Assembly (NCBI RefSeq): GCF_003700275.1
Contig: NZ_RBRE01000013.1
Coordinates: forward strand, 99,796-163,795
Source of the DNA: Pseudomonas cichorii
GTDB lineage: Bacteria > Pseudomonadota > Gammaproteobacteria > Pseudomonadales > Pseudomonadaceae
Length of the DNA stretch: 64,000 nt
Direction of reading: 5' to 3'
Positions 28,545 to 38,200 of the stretch are shown piece by piece. The notes beneath the pieces are model-generated. The model was not told the DNA's origin. It did not search any database and saw only the letters and a program-made list of their open reading frames with translations. The first letter of the stretch is position 1; each line of letters begins with the position of its first letter. Made by a program: the position numbers and the translations under genes.

Positions 28545-30862
28545 GCAGGCTCCGGTAAATATTGGTCCAGATGCGCGAGAAATACCGGCACCTGGATGGG
28601 TTTGGTCAAAATTGCCGTGGCGCCGGCCTGGCGCAGCTCGCGATGGGTACTGTCACTGGCGTCGGCCGTGATCATCAGCACCGGAGTATTGGCCGTGCTC
28701 GGCGATTGTCGCAAGCGCTGCAATACATCGCGACCGGTAAGGTCCGGCAGGTTCACATCCAGCAGAATCAATTGCGGCGCATGTTGCCGGGCGAGGTCCA
28801 GCCCCAGTTGTCCCTGCATGCTGGACAGCAGTTGAATGCCCGGCCTGCGCTGCAGCAGGGTTTCGATCAGGGCCATGCTCGACAGGTTGTCTTCGATGCA
28901 CAGGACCTTGCCATAGTACTCGACCCGGGCCGGGTGGGGTTCGGCAGGCATCGCGCTGATCCGGCGCTGGGTTGCCTCTTCGGCTTTCTGCACCTGGACA
29001 TAGGGTAACTCCAGGGTGAATCGGCAGCCCTGGCCCGGCGTGCTGTGCACGGTCATGCTGCCATTCATGGTTTCCAGCAGGCTCTTGCTCAAGGCCAGGC
29101 CCAGGCCTGTGCCTTCGACATTGACGTCGGCTTCAAGGCGCTCAAAAGGTTTGAACAACTGGTCCAGACGATCCAGCGCAATCCCCTTGCCGGTGTCGAT
29201 GACACTGATTGCAATCCGTTCGTCCTGCTGGCGAACCTCGATTTTTACCAGGCCATGCGGGCGGTTGTACTTGATGGCGTTGGACAGCAGATTCAGCAGT
29301 ACCTGAATCAGGCGTTGACGGTCGGCAATCACGCCGACCTCGTCTGTCAGCTCCGGCAGCTCGGCCAGCTGGATATCGCCATCCGCAGCCATGGGCCATA
29401 CCAGACTCAAGGCTTCCTGCAGCACCTTGGCCAGGGGAACGGGCTCCAGGTTGAGCGACAGATGGCCAGCTTCGATCCGGGCGATGTCCAGGACTTCGTT
29501 GATCAGGGTCAGCAGATGCTGACCGGCGCGCAGGATATGGCCGACCTGCGGTTTCTGATGATTGCTGGAGTCCATGTCCAGCAACTGCGCGAAGCCCAGA
29601 ATGGAGTTCAGCGGCGTGCGCAGTTCGTGGCTCATGCGCGACAGAAACTCGCTCTTGGCACGGCTGGCGCGCTCGGCTTCTTCGCGGGCATTGCCCAGGG
29701 CAATCTCGGCTGCGCGGCGGTCAGTGATGTCCCGCGTGATCTTGGAGAAGCCGCGCAGGGCATCGCTGCTGTCGTATTGTGCGGTAATCACCACGCTGGC
29801 CCAGAAGCGGCTGCCATCCTTGCGGCAACGCCAGCCTTCCTCCATGTAACGGCCATGCTGGGTGGCTTCGCGCAGCGCCATGTCTGGATGCTGCGGGCAT
29901 TCTTCCGGCAGATAGAACAAGGAGAAGTGCTGGCCGATGATTTCCTGCTCGGTATAGCCTTTGATGCGCTCGGCGCCAGCGTTCCAGGTGGTGACATAGC
30001 CTTGTGCATCCAGGGCGAAGATCCCGTAATCCTTCACGCCTTCGATGATCAGGCGCAGACGCTCTTCGTTCTCGCGCAGCGCCCGCTCGCGTTCGGCAAG
30101 CAACTGGCCGGCTTCCACCAGCCGGGTGCCCAGTTGACCGACTTCATCATTTTCCGGCGGCTGCGGCATCAGCGGATGACCCAACGCCAGGCGCTGGGCG
30201 TTGCCCTGTACCTGCTGCACCCTGGCCACGATGCCCCTGGACAGCATCAATACCGCCAGAATGGCGCCAAACACGCCGGAGCCTGCGGCCAGCAGCGTTG
30301 CCCACAGCAGCCGGGCGCGGGTTGCGGAAGCCGCAGCGGTGCGTTCTGCCAGCAAGGTGTCTTCGCGTTCGCGCATGGTGCGGATCCGGTCACGCAGCTC
30401 ATCGAGAATGTATTTGTTCTCAATCAGGATGGTCGCGACCGAATCTCGTCCTTCCATGCTCATGCTGCGCAGGGTTTCCAGACCATCGACCTTGTTTTCG
30501 ATCAGCGGCGCAATGGCTTTGAGGTGTTCGCGCATCTGTTCGTCGCGCACATTGGTGTTGAGTCGGTCCAGCGCCGCTTCGATCTGTGCCTGAGCGTTCA
30601 GGTAGCCGGGCAGAAAGTCTTCGCGCCGGGTCAGCAGATAACCGCGCACGCTGGCCGCCGCTTCGGCGAGCTGGGTGTGGACGCTCTGGATATCGCCCTG
30701 CACCAGCAGCACACGACGCACATCTTCTTCGGCCTGAGTGGTCTGGCGCTCGGCAATGTAGATGAGCGTCAGCGACAGCATCAGAATGACCAGAGGCAAG
30801 GAAATCGCCACCAGTGCCTTGCCGCGTAGCGGCAGGTCTTCCCAGCGTCTGGCGTTGAGCAA
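28541..30862 (-). CDS. Hybrid sensor histidine kinase (CHASE3-HAMP-PAS-HisKA-HATPase-REC)
   Basis: 773 residues. TM1 (about 14-36), a CHASE3 periplasmic sensor (SVRGYLLTRREDFLPGY), TM2 (about 186-210), HAMP, a PAS domain with LIIEGVKDYGIFALDAQGYVTTWNAGAERIKGY, phosphoacceptor SEFLSRMSHELRTPLNS, an ATPase domain (LLNLLSNAIKYN; EGTGLGLALSKSL), and a C-terminal receiver with ILLDVNLPDLTG and Lys in ILTKPI. The signal is unknown. It is third in a tightly packed four-gene signalling operon, 2 bases after the LuxR regulator. Confidence 0.92.
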   Translation of the reverse strand: MLNARRWEDLPLRGKALVAISLPLVILMLSLTLIYIAERQTTQAEEDVRRVLLVQGDIQSVHTQLAEAAASVRGYLLTRREDFLPGYLNAQAQIEAALDRLNTNVRDEQMREHLKAIAPLIENKVDGLETLRSMSMEGRDSVATILIENKYILDELRDRIRTMREREDTLLAERTAAASATRARLLWATLLAAGSGVFGAILAVLMLSRGIVARVQQVQGNAQRLALGHPLMPQPPENDEVGQLGTRLVEAGQLLAERERALRENEERLRLIIEGVKDYGIFALDAQGYVTTWNAGAERIKGYTEQEIIGQHFSLFYLPEECPQHPDMALREATQHGRYMEEGWRCRKDGSRFWASVVITAQYDSSDALRGFSKITRDITDRRAAEIALGNAREEAERASRAKSEFLSRMSHELRTPLNSILGFAQLLDMDSSNHQKPQVGHILRAGQHLLTLINEVLDIARIEAGHLSLNLEPVPLAKVLQEALSLVWPMAADGDIQLAELPELTDEVGVIADRQRLIQVLLNLLSNAIKYNRPHGLVKIEVRQQDERIAISVIDTGKGIALDRLDQLFKPFERLEADVNVEGTGLGLALSKSLLETMNGSMTVHSTPGQGCRFTLELPYVQVQKAEEATQRRISAMPAEPHPARVEYYGKVLCIEDNLSSMALIETLLQRRPGIQLLSSMQGQLGLDLARQHAPQLILLDVNLPDLTGRDVLQRLRQSPSTANTPVLMITADASDSTHRELRQAGATAILTKPIQVPVFLAHLDQYLPEPA

Positions 30863-30864
30863 GA

Positions 30865-31533
30865 TTACCTCCAGTCGCCGGATGCCTGGCTTACCAGGCC
30901 CAGGGCCACGCCGCGTACGGCGGCCTGGGTTCGGTCGGCGGCACCCAGCTTGCCGATGACTTTCTCGACGTGGGCCTTGGCGGTGCCGGTGGTGATGCCG
31001 AGTTTTTCGCCGATTTCCCGGTTGCTGAAACCACTGGCGACCAGCCCGAGTACCTGGCGCTCGCGAGGCGTCAGGGCTTCAGTGGCGGGGGTGCGGCTGG
31101 TGCTGCGCTCGGTCATGCGCCGCAGCAGGCGGGCACTGACTGCACTGTTGAGGGCTTCTTCGCCCCGCGCCACACGTTGCAGGCTGGCGATCACTTCGTC
31201 GCGGCTGGCGTCCTTGAGCAGGTAGCCGACCGCACCGGCACTGATGGCGGCTTCCAGGTGGTCGGTGCTGTCGTCCATGGTGAAAATCACCACTTTGAGT
31301 TCCGGCATGCGCTGCTGGAGGATTCGCGCCGCACCCAGGCCGTTGAGCACCGGCATGCGGATATCGAGGATGGCGATGTCCGGCTGCATCTGTTCGCACA
31401 GCTCGATGGCCTGCTGGCCATCGGCGGCCTGGCCGACCACCTCGAATTCCGGGTGACCGGCCAGGAGCGAGACGAATCCGGTCCGGGTTACTTCATGGTC
31501 GTCCGCCAGGACCAGGCGCAAGGTGTTGGTCAT
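30865..31533 (-). CDS. NarL/LuxR-family response regulator
   Basis: 222 residues. Receiver domain (ADDHE near residue 10, Asp in IAILDIRMPVLNG, Lys in YLLKDAS) and a C-terminal LuxR helix-turn-helix (ALTPRERQVLGLVASGFSNREIGEKLGITTGTAKAHVEKVI). Start chosen at MTNTLRLVLADDHE, which overlaps the kinase stop by 4 bases; the longer frame lies inside the kinase gene. Likely controlled by the GAF kinase encoded upstream. Confidence 0.93.
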   Translation of the reverse strand: MTNTLRLVLADDHEVTRTGFVSLLAGHPEFEVVGQAADGQQAIELCEQMQPDIAILDIRMPVLNGLGAARILQQRMPELKVVIFTMDDSTDHLEAAISAGAVGYLLKDASRDEVIASLQRVARGEEALNSAVSARLLRRMTERSTSRTPATEALTPRERQVLGLVASGFSNREIGEKLGITTGTAKAHVEKVIGKLGAADRTQAAVRGVALGLVSQASGDWR

Positions 31534-32714
31534 TGGGCTGCCTTGTCTATGTTGATTGGAACGGTTGCGCGGATTCGGGTACCGCATTCGGGATTGCTGA
31601 TGCAGACCAGTCGGCCGCCGAGCAGGCTGGCCCGCTCCTGCATCGCTACCAGCCCCAGCTTCTGTACGCCATTGCTCCTGGTTTGCTGGTCGGTGATGAA
31701 ACCACATCCGTTGTCTTCAAGCAGCAGCGAGGCGTTTGTTTCATGTAATTCAAGCGCCAGTTGCACGCTGTCGGCATTGGCATGCTTGAGGATGTTGTTG
31801 ATGCCTTCCTGGGCGATGCGAAACAGGGCTATTTCCAGGTGGCTGGGCAGGCGGGTCATGGAGCGCGAGCGCCAGTGTACGTTAATTCCGGCTTCGCGCA
31901 GACGGTCGGCTTCCTTGTCGACTGCCTGCAGCAGGCCGAAATCGTCCAGTACGCTGGGGCGCAGGCCGCTGATCAATTGCCGGCCCTCACCGACGCAGTG
32001 CTGGGCCAGGGTCAGGATTGCCCGCAGGTCGGTGTCCAGCGGTTCGGGCAGTTCGGGGCAGCGACCGGCGAAACCCTGCAGGCGCTGATGCAGCCCGGCG
32101 AGGGTCTGGGCCAGCCCGTCATGCAGGTCATAGGCCATGCGCTTGCGTTCGTCTTCCTGGGCGGTGAACAACTGATTGACCAGTTCGGACATGGTGCGCT
32201 CGCGGGCGACCAGTGCTTCGAGCAGGCGGTTGTTCTCAAGATGCGCGGCAAGCAGGGTGGCCAGCAGTTGCAGGGATTCGATGTCTTCGCTGTCGGGGGC
32301 ACTGATATTCACGCTGTTGGCCAGCACCAGGGTGCCGAACGAACCATCGTCGGCGCCACGCAGCGGCAGCGTCAGCACATTGGGCAGGGTGACATTTTCC
32401 CGCTCCAGCCACTGCGGCCCGATGGCCAGCGCGTCGGCGACGATTTCCAGGCTGCGCAGGCGTTCTTCGCTGCCCTGCAGGGCGGTGGTCTGCACGACAT
32501 TGTCATTCCCCCACTCCAGCAACAGACCGTGATCCATAGCGACGAACGCACAGGCGCGCTGCAATACGCGCTGGCGCATGGCTTCGGGAGGCAACTGGGT
32601 CAGTTCCTGTCCGGTATCTACCAAAAGTCGCAGGCGTGCGGCACGACTTTGCGACTGACGATACTGCGTCCGGATGGCCAGGGCGCTGGCCGGATCATGG
32701 GGCGGGCTTTGCAT
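31530..32714 (-). CDS. Cytoplasmic NarX-type sensor histidine kinase with GAF domain
   Basis: 394 residues, no membrane helix. A GAF domain (about 30-165), a HisKA_3 dimerisation site DERKRMAYDLHDGLAQTLAGL (phosphoacceptor His near residue 206), and an HATPase domain (RIAQEGINNILKHANA; GLVAMQERASLLGG). An AAGGAG site lies 9 bases before the ATG. It senses something in the cytoplasm and should phosphorylate the LuxR-type regulator that follows. Confidence 0.92.
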   Translation of the reverse strand: MQSPPHDPASALAIRTQYRQSQSRAARLRLLVDTGQELTQLPPEAMRQRVLQRACAFVAMDHGLLLEWGNDNVVQTTALQGSEERLRSLEIVADALAIGPQWLERENVTLPNVLTLPLRGADDGSFGTLVLANSVNISAPDSEDIESLQLLATLLAAHLENNRLLEALVARERTMSELVNQLFTAQEDERKRMAYDLHDGLAQTLAGLHQRLQGFAGRCPELPEPLDTDLRAILTLAQHCVGEGRQLISGLRPSVLDDFGLLQAVDKEADRLREAGINVHWRSRSMTRLPSHLEIALFRIAQEGINNILKHANADSVQLALELHETNASLLLEDNGCGFITDQQTRSNGVQKLGLVAMQERASLLGGRLVCISNPECGTRIRATVPINIDKAAQ

Positions 32715-32910
32715 CGTGATGTGCTCCTTGCGTGGGGTTCATGCCCGCGCGGGCACAACATGGGGTCATTAGAACCTGCCGCGACTTGGGGTGCCTATCT
32801 GCCGAATGGCATAGACAAATAACCCCGGTTGGCCGATGGCGGGCGTTATCCGGAACGGCAAAGTAGCACTCACTGAATCCCTGAACAGAATCTCTAGTAG
32901 GAGTGTTGCA

Positions 32911-33432
32911 ATGAAACTTAAAAAAACCGCCCTGGTAATGCTTTTTGCTCTGAGTGCTCCACTGGTCCACGCAGCAGACACTGCACCTTACACCTATCGC
33001 ATGGTTGCTGAGCAGCCGAGCAACGTGAATGACAAGGAAATTGCAGGTTTGTTCGATAACTGGAACAAGGCGCTGAAAACCGGCAGCTCCAAGACCGTGG
33101 TCGGCCTGTATGCACCAAACGCGGTATTGCAGCCAACGGTTTCCAACAAGGTGCGCGCCACCCCGGCTGAAATCACGGACTACTTCGATCACTTCCTGGC
33201 CCTGAAACCGGTCGGTGAGATCAACTACCGTGAAATCCGTCGCCTGGGTTCGGACGCAGCAGTGGACAGCGGTGTCTACACCTTCACCCTGACTGCCGCC
33301 GATGGCAAGAAAAGCAAAGTGCAGGCGCGTTACACCTTCCTGTACGAGCGTGTAGGCGGGCAGTGGAAGATCCTCAACCACCACTCTTCGGCGATGCCGG
33401 AAGTGCAGCCTGAGTATCAGGTCGCTCGTTGA
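32911..33432 (+). CDS. Exported SnoaL-like/DUF4440-type protein
   Basis: 173 residues. A clear Sec signal peptide (MKLKKTALVMLFALSAPLVHA-AD) is followed by a small alpha+beta barrel fold of the NTF2/SnoaL type: IAGLFDNWNKALKTGSSKTVVGLYAPNAVLQPT and the C-terminal YTFLYERVGGQWKILNHHSSAMPE. Similar proteins are annotated as SgcJ/EcaC or CaMKII-association-domain family; function in the periplasm is unknown. TAGGAG precedes the ATG. It has its own terminator. Confidence 0.82.
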   Translation: MKLKKTALVMLFALSAPLVHAADTAPYTYRMVAEQPSNVNDKEIAGLFDNWNKALKTGSSKTVVGLYAPNAVLQPTVSNKVRATPAEITDYFDHFLALKPVGEINYREIRRLGSDAAVDSGVYTFTLTAADGKKSKVQARYTFLYERVGGQWKILNHHSSAMPEVQPEYQVAR

Positions 33433-33454
33433 TTCAACGACCTTCTTGTCTGAC

Positions 33455-33490
33455 GCACATCCGGGGTTTTTACCCCGGATGTGCTTTTTT
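33455..33490 (+). terminator. Strong terminator between the SnoaL-like gene and pvdS
   Basis: A perfect 12-bp stem GCACATCCGGGG / CCCCGGATGTGC with a 6-base T-rich loop followed by six T's. Located between convergent genes. Confidence 0.92.
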
Positions 33491-33504
33491 GCGTCGCGAA
33501 GAAT

Positions 33505-34035
33505 TCAGTTTCTGACGCCACTGACCTTGCGACAGTGAATCAGCGCATCGCGGATCATGAAGTTCACCAGGGTCGGGGAGACGCCCAGTTCCTTGGCGAT
33601 GTCCTTTTGCGGGACACCGTGCAAACGGTACATCTCGAACGCATAGCGGGTGCGAACCGGCAGCTCAGCCAGGGCGTCGGCGATCTTTTCCAGGCTCGAG
33701 AAGTTGATGTGCGAGGTTTCCGGCGATGCGCCCTGGACCACCACATTCAGGCCTTCGTCCTCGGGGCCGGTGTACTTGAGCTCCAGCGCCTGCTTGCGAT
33801 AGTGATCGATCGCCAGATTGCGCACGATCTGGAACAGATAGCTGAGCTGAGCCTTGAACGACAGAGTGATCGGGGGGGCGGAACGCAGTCTGAAAAAGGC
33901 GTCCTGCACCACATCTTCGGCGCGCGAGCGGCAACCGACGATACGGGCGGCGATTTTGACCAACAGCAGATAGTTGTCGATAAAAACCTGAAGTAAGGGT
34001 GAGTCACACTTACTTGTGAGCACTTGTTCCGTCAT
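33505..34035 (-). CDS. pvdS: ECF sigma factor PvdS (pyoverdine regulator)
   Basis: 176 residues. Region 2 (DNYLLLVKIAARIVGCRSRAEDVVQDAFFRL, then LSYLFQIVRNLAIDHYRKQ) and region 4 (LPVRTRYAFEMYRLHGVPQKDIAKELGVSPTLVNFMIRDAL) match the iron-starvation sigma factors. It directs RNA polymerase to pyoverdine genes. The ATG at MTEQ is preferred to the GTG three codons earlier, because AAGGTG, which would be the ribosome-binding site, includes that GTG. A Fur box lies about 80 bases upstream. Confidence 0.95.
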   Translation of the reverse strand: MTEQVLTSKCDSPLLQVFIDNYLLLVKIAARIVGCRSRAEDVVQDAFFRLRSAPPITLSFKAQLSYLFQIVRNLAIDHYRKQALELKYTGPEDEGLNVVVQGASPETSHINFSSLEKIADALAELPVRTRYAFEMYRLHGVPQKDIAKELGVSPTLVNFMIRDALIHCRKVSGVRN

Positions 34036-34114
34036 GGAATTCACCTTGCTGCGAAGTCGTTGGGGAGGGCGTCCCGGTAATGGGTGGCACCTTCTGATCG
34101 GCGGGTAAACTAGG

Positions 34115-34133
34115 CTTAATGATAATAATTGTC
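34115..34133 (-). promoter_or_regulatory. Fur box upstream of pvdS
   Basis: By eye, 15 of 19 positions match the Fur consensus (GATAATGATAATCATTATC), with a core of AATGATAAT. It explains iron repression of pvdS and so of the whole locus. Confidence 0.75.
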
Positions 34134-34211
34134 AAATGCGAAATCGAATCAGCACCTGTAGGCGCGTTCGTTTTCCCTGTACGCTTTTGACGCGCAGCGT
34201 TGAAATGCGAC

Positions 34212-34235
34212 TAATTATTTCCAGATGCCATCCGT
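34212..34235 (+). promoter_or_regulatory. PvdS-dependent (iron-starvation) promoter of pvdG
   Basis: CTAATT, then exactly 16 bases, then CGT: the iron-starvation box TAAAT-N16-CGT recognised by PvdS, with one base changed in the upstream element. About 58 bases before the leader reading frame and 116 before pvdG. Confidence 0.75.
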
Positions 34236-34292
34236 TCTCATTGATGACAGGCCCGTCCACGACTGAGGCCATGGACCAATCAGGAGGACACA

Positions 34293-34349
34293 ATGGGTTT
34301 CGAGCGCATCGCAGCTTTTTCATCGACGGTATCGGATGGCAGGGCCTGA
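34293..34349 (+). CDS. Possible 18-codon leader peptide coupled to pvdG
   Basis: An ideal AGGAGG site lies 5 bases before an ATG that opens MGFERIAAFSSTVSDGRA and stops one base before the pvdG ATG. pvdG itself has no clear ribosome-binding site, so ribosomes ending this frame could reinitiate on pvdG. The peptide has no recognisable function and conservation is untested. Confidence 0.4.
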   Translation: MGFERIAAFSSTVSDGRA

Positions 34350-34350
34350 C

Positions 34351-35109
34351 ATGAGCACTTCTGCGAACCTGACGCTGTTCTGCCTGCCCTTTTCCGGGGC
34401 CAGTGCGATGTTCTACAGCCCGTGGCGGCGCAAGTTGCCCGAGTGGCTGAACGTTCGCCCTCTTGAGCTGCCAGGGCGTGGCATGCGCATGAATGAGCCT
34501 TTGCAGACCGATATCGTACAGCTGGCCAATCGCCTGGCCGATGAGATCAGCGTCGAACTGGATAAACCCTACGCGATTTTCGGACATAGCCTCGGCGCCT
34601 TGCTGTCCTTCGAGCTGGCGCATGTCCTGCGCGCACGTGGCTTGCCTGCACCGCTGGTCATGTTTCTCTCGGCCTCGGCAGGGCCGGTGCGTCGCGATGT
34701 AAGCGAATACGCCGTGGCCAAGACCGATGAACAACTGGTCGCCCGCTTGCGCAAGCTCAAGGGCACCAGCGAGAACGTGATTGCCAACGATGAACTGATG
34801 CAACTGATGTTGCCGATTCTTCGCGCCGACTTCCTGGCCTGCGGCAGCTTCAAGTATGGCGAGCGCGAGCCACTGAGCGTGCCGATCCATGTGTTTGGCG
34901 GCAAGCAGGACAGTGTCACGGTCGAGGAACTGCTCGACTGGCAGGAAGAAACCTGCACCGGTTTCTCGCTGGACATGTTCGAGGGCCATCACTTCTATCT
35001 GGTCGATGAGCAGGCCCAACTGCTTCGTCACCTGCGGCGCTATGCCGAGCAGCACTTGACCCGCTGGCGCAACAACAGTGCGCGGCACATGGCCCTGGCG
35101 GCCGGTTAA
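34351..35109 (+). CDS. pvdG: Type II thioesterase of pyoverdine synthesis, PvdG
   Basis: 252 residues. Alpha/beta hydrolase that clears wrongly loaded carriers of the NRPS. Nucleophile Ser80 in FGHSLGALLSFE, PLELPGRGMRM near residue 38, and catalytic His in EGHHFYLVDE (213 or 214). The ATG at MSTSANLTLFCLPFSGAS aligns with the family start; an in-frame ATG five codons earlier is possible. Lies downstream of an iron-starvation promoter and immediately before pvdL. Confidence 0.92.
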   Translation: MSTSANLTLFCLPFSGASAMFYSPWRRKLPEWLNVRPLELPGRGMRMNEPLQTDIVQLANRLADEISVELDKPYAIFGHSLGALLSFELAHVLRARGLPAPLVMFLSASAGPVRRDVSEYAVAKTDEQLVARLRKLKGTSENVIANDELMQLMLPILRADFLACGSFKYGEREPLSVPIHVFGGKQDSVTVEELLDWQEETCTGFSLDMFEGHHFYLVDEQAQLLRHLRRYAEQHLTRWRNNSARHMALAAG

Positions 35110-35125
35110 TCCCTCCATTGCCCCA

Positions 35126-35158
35126 CGCGCGCCTGTACCTGACCGGCGCGCGCCTTTT
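35126..35158 (+). terminator. GC-rich hairpin with T run between pvdG and pvdL
   Basis: CGCGCGCC / GGCGCGCG (8-bp stem, 11-base loop) followed by CCTTTT. It has the form of a rho-independent terminator or attenuator within the presumed pvdG-pvdL operon. Confidence 0.5.
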
Positions 35159-35208
35159 CTTGAAATCCAGACCTCATTTGGCAAGCCGAATACAGCAGGA
35201 ACCTCATC

Positions 35209-38200
35209 ATGGATGCGTTTGAACTCCCCGACACCCTGGCCCAAGCCCTGCAGCGTCGCGCCCGACAGACACCGGAGCGTCTGGCCCTGCGTTTTCTCAC
35301 CGACGAAAAAGACCAGGGCATCGTGCTGACCTACCGTGATCTGGACCTGCGTGCGCGGACCATCGCTGCCGCGCTGCAAGCCCAGGCGGCGCCGGGAGAT
35401 CGTGCGATTCTGCTGTTCCACAGCGGCCCGGATTATGTGGCGGCGTTCTTCGCTTGTTTGTATGCCGGAGTCATTGCGGTGCCGGCCTATCCGCCGGAGT
35501 CCAATCGTCGTCACCATCAGGAGCGGCTGCTGTCGATCATTGCCGATGCCGAGCCGCGTCTGCTATTGACCGGCTCCGACCTGCGGCCAGCCTTGCTGCA
35601 GATGGATGAACTGGCGGCTGCCGATGCGCCGCAACTGTTGTGTGTCGACAGCCTCGACAGCGCAATTGCCGAAAACTGGCAGGAAACGGCGCTGAACCGC
35701 GACGATATCGCTTTCCTGCAATACACCTCCGGTTCCACGGCTCTGCCCAAGGGCGTTCAGGTCAGCCATGGCAATCTGGTCGCCAACGAACTGCTGATCC
35801 GTGGCGGTTTCGGCATCGATCTCAATCCGGATGATGTGATTGTCAGCTGGCTGCCGCTGTACCACGACATGGGGTTGATCGGTGGCCTGCTGCAACCGAT
35901 CTTCAGCGGCGTGCCGTGCATATTGATGGCGCCTGCCTACTTCCTGACCCGCCCCTTGCGCTGGCTGGAAGCGATCAGCGAATACGGTGGCACCATCAGC
36001 GGTGGTCCTGACTTCGCCTATCAGTTGTGCAGCTCGCGGGTCAGCGATTCGGCGCTGGCGCGTCTGGATCTGAGTCGCTGGCGCGTGGCTTATTCTGGCT
36101 CCGAGCCGATTCGTCAGGACAGCCTGGACAGCTTTGCCGAGAAATTCGCCAGTTGTGGTTTTACCCCGGACAGCTTCTTCGCTTCCTATGGCCTGGCTGA
36201 GGCCACGTTATTCGTGGCCGGTGGTCAACGTGGCAAAGGCATTCCATCGCTGCGTCTGGATGAGCGGGCACTGGCGCGCAATCTTGCCGAGCCGGGTGAC
36301 GGCAATCCGGTAATGAGTTGCGGCACCAGCCAGCCGCAGCATGCTGTGCTGATTGCCGATCCGCAAAGCCTGGCGGTGCTGGACGAGAACCAGGTGGGTG
36401 AAATCTGGGCCTGCGGGCCGAGCATCGCCCACGGTTACTGGCGCAATCCCGAAGCCACGGCCAAAACCTTCGTCGAGCATGCAGGACGTACCTGGCTGCG
36501 CACCGGCGATCTGGGTTTCCTGCGCCATGGCGAGCTGTACATCACCGGTCGCTTGAAAGACATGCTGATCGTGCGCGGGCACAACCTGTATCCGCAGGAC
36601 ATCGAGAAAGTCATCGAGCGTGACGTCGATGTGGTGCGCAAAGGCCGGATTGCCGCGTTTGCCGTGACTCAGCAAGGTAATGAAGGCATCGGCATCGCGG
36701 CAGAAGTCAGCCGCAGCGTGCAGAAAATCCTGGCTCCCGAAGCGCTGATCAAGGTCATCCGTCAGGCGGTGGCCGAGGCCTTCCAGGAAGCGCCGAGCGT
36801 GGTGGTGTTGCTCAATCCGGGCGCCTTGCCCAAGACTTCCAGCGGCAAGTTGCAGCGTTCGGCCTGCCGTACCCGTCTGGCCGATGGCAGCCTGGACAGC
36901 TACGCGGTATTCCCTGAAATCGTCGCAGCCGGCAAGGAAGCGGCCACGGCTGCCAGCTCCGATCTGCAGGCGCAGGTGGCGAAAGTCTGGTGCGAGCATC
37001 TGCAAGTCGAACAGGTTGCCGCTGACGACCATTTTTTCCTGTTGGGCGGCAATTCGATTATCGCGACTCAGGTAATGGCAAGCCTGCGTGAGACGCTGGG
37101 TATCGAGCTGAACCTGCGCCTGCTGTTCGAGGCCCCGACTCTGGCGGCATTGGTGGCACAGATCGAAGTGTTGCAGCGCGATGGCCAGATTCAGGAGCGC
37201 ATTGCCCGCTTGCCGGGTAACGAGGCCTTGCCGCAATCCCTGGCCCAGAACCGTCTGTGGTTCCTCTGGCAGATGGATCCGCAAGGCAGCGCCTACAATA
37301 TTCCTGCTGGCCTGCATCTGCGCGGCGAGCTGGATATCACGGCACTGCGCAGCAGTTTTCAGCGCCTGATCGAGCGTCATGAGTCCCTGCGCACTCGTTT
37401 CTACGAGCAGGACGGCGTGGCCTTGCAGCGCATCGATGCGCCCGGCGAATTCTCTCTGCAGCAGATCGATATCAGTGATCTATCCACGGAAGAGCGTCAG
37501 GCCCGCGCCCTGGCCATTCGCGAAGAGCAGGCACGCTTGCCGTTCGATCTGCAAAACGGCCCGCTGCTGCGCGTCACGCTGTTGAAGCTGGATGATGAAG
37601 AGCACCAGTTGCTGGTCACGCTGCACCATATCGTCGCCGATGGCTGGTCGCTGAATGTACTGATCGACGAGTTCTCACGTCTGTATGCCGCGGCCATTCA
37701 GGGGCAAACACTGGAATTGGCGCCGCTGTCGTTGCGCTACGCCGACTATGGCCAGTGGCAACGCGAGTGGCTGGCGCGGGGCGAGGCTCAGCGTCAACTC
37801 GATTACTGGAAGGCGCAACTGGACGATGAACAGCCAGGCCTGACCCTGGCCACCGATCATCCGCGTTCGGCCCGCAAGCAACACAGTGCCTCGCGTTACA
37901 GCCTGCGCTTGAGCAACGACTTGAGCGCCGCCGTGAAGCATGCCGCCCAGGCGTATCAGTCGACACCGTTCATGCTGTTGCTCGCCGGTTTCCAGAGCCT
38001 GCTGCATCGCTACAGCGGGCAGACCGATATCCGTATCGGTGTGCCCGGCGCCAACCGCCCGCGCCAGGAAACCCAGGGCCTGATCGGTTTCTTCATCAAC
38101 ACCCTGGTGTTGCGTGCGCAACTCGATTCCCGGCTGCCATTTTCCACGCTGCTGGCGCATACCCGTCAGGCGGCACTGGAAGCCCAGGCGAATCAGGATC

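Noticed and set aside
29045..30829. 594-codon frame antisense to the hybrid kinase
   Set aside because: Shadow frame; the sense strand holds intact CHASE3, PAS, HisKA and receiver domains.
34271..34354. Alternative leader frame (27 codons) before pvdG
   Set aside because: It has no ribosome-binding site of its own; the AGGAGG in this region is ideally spaced for the ATG at 34293 instead.
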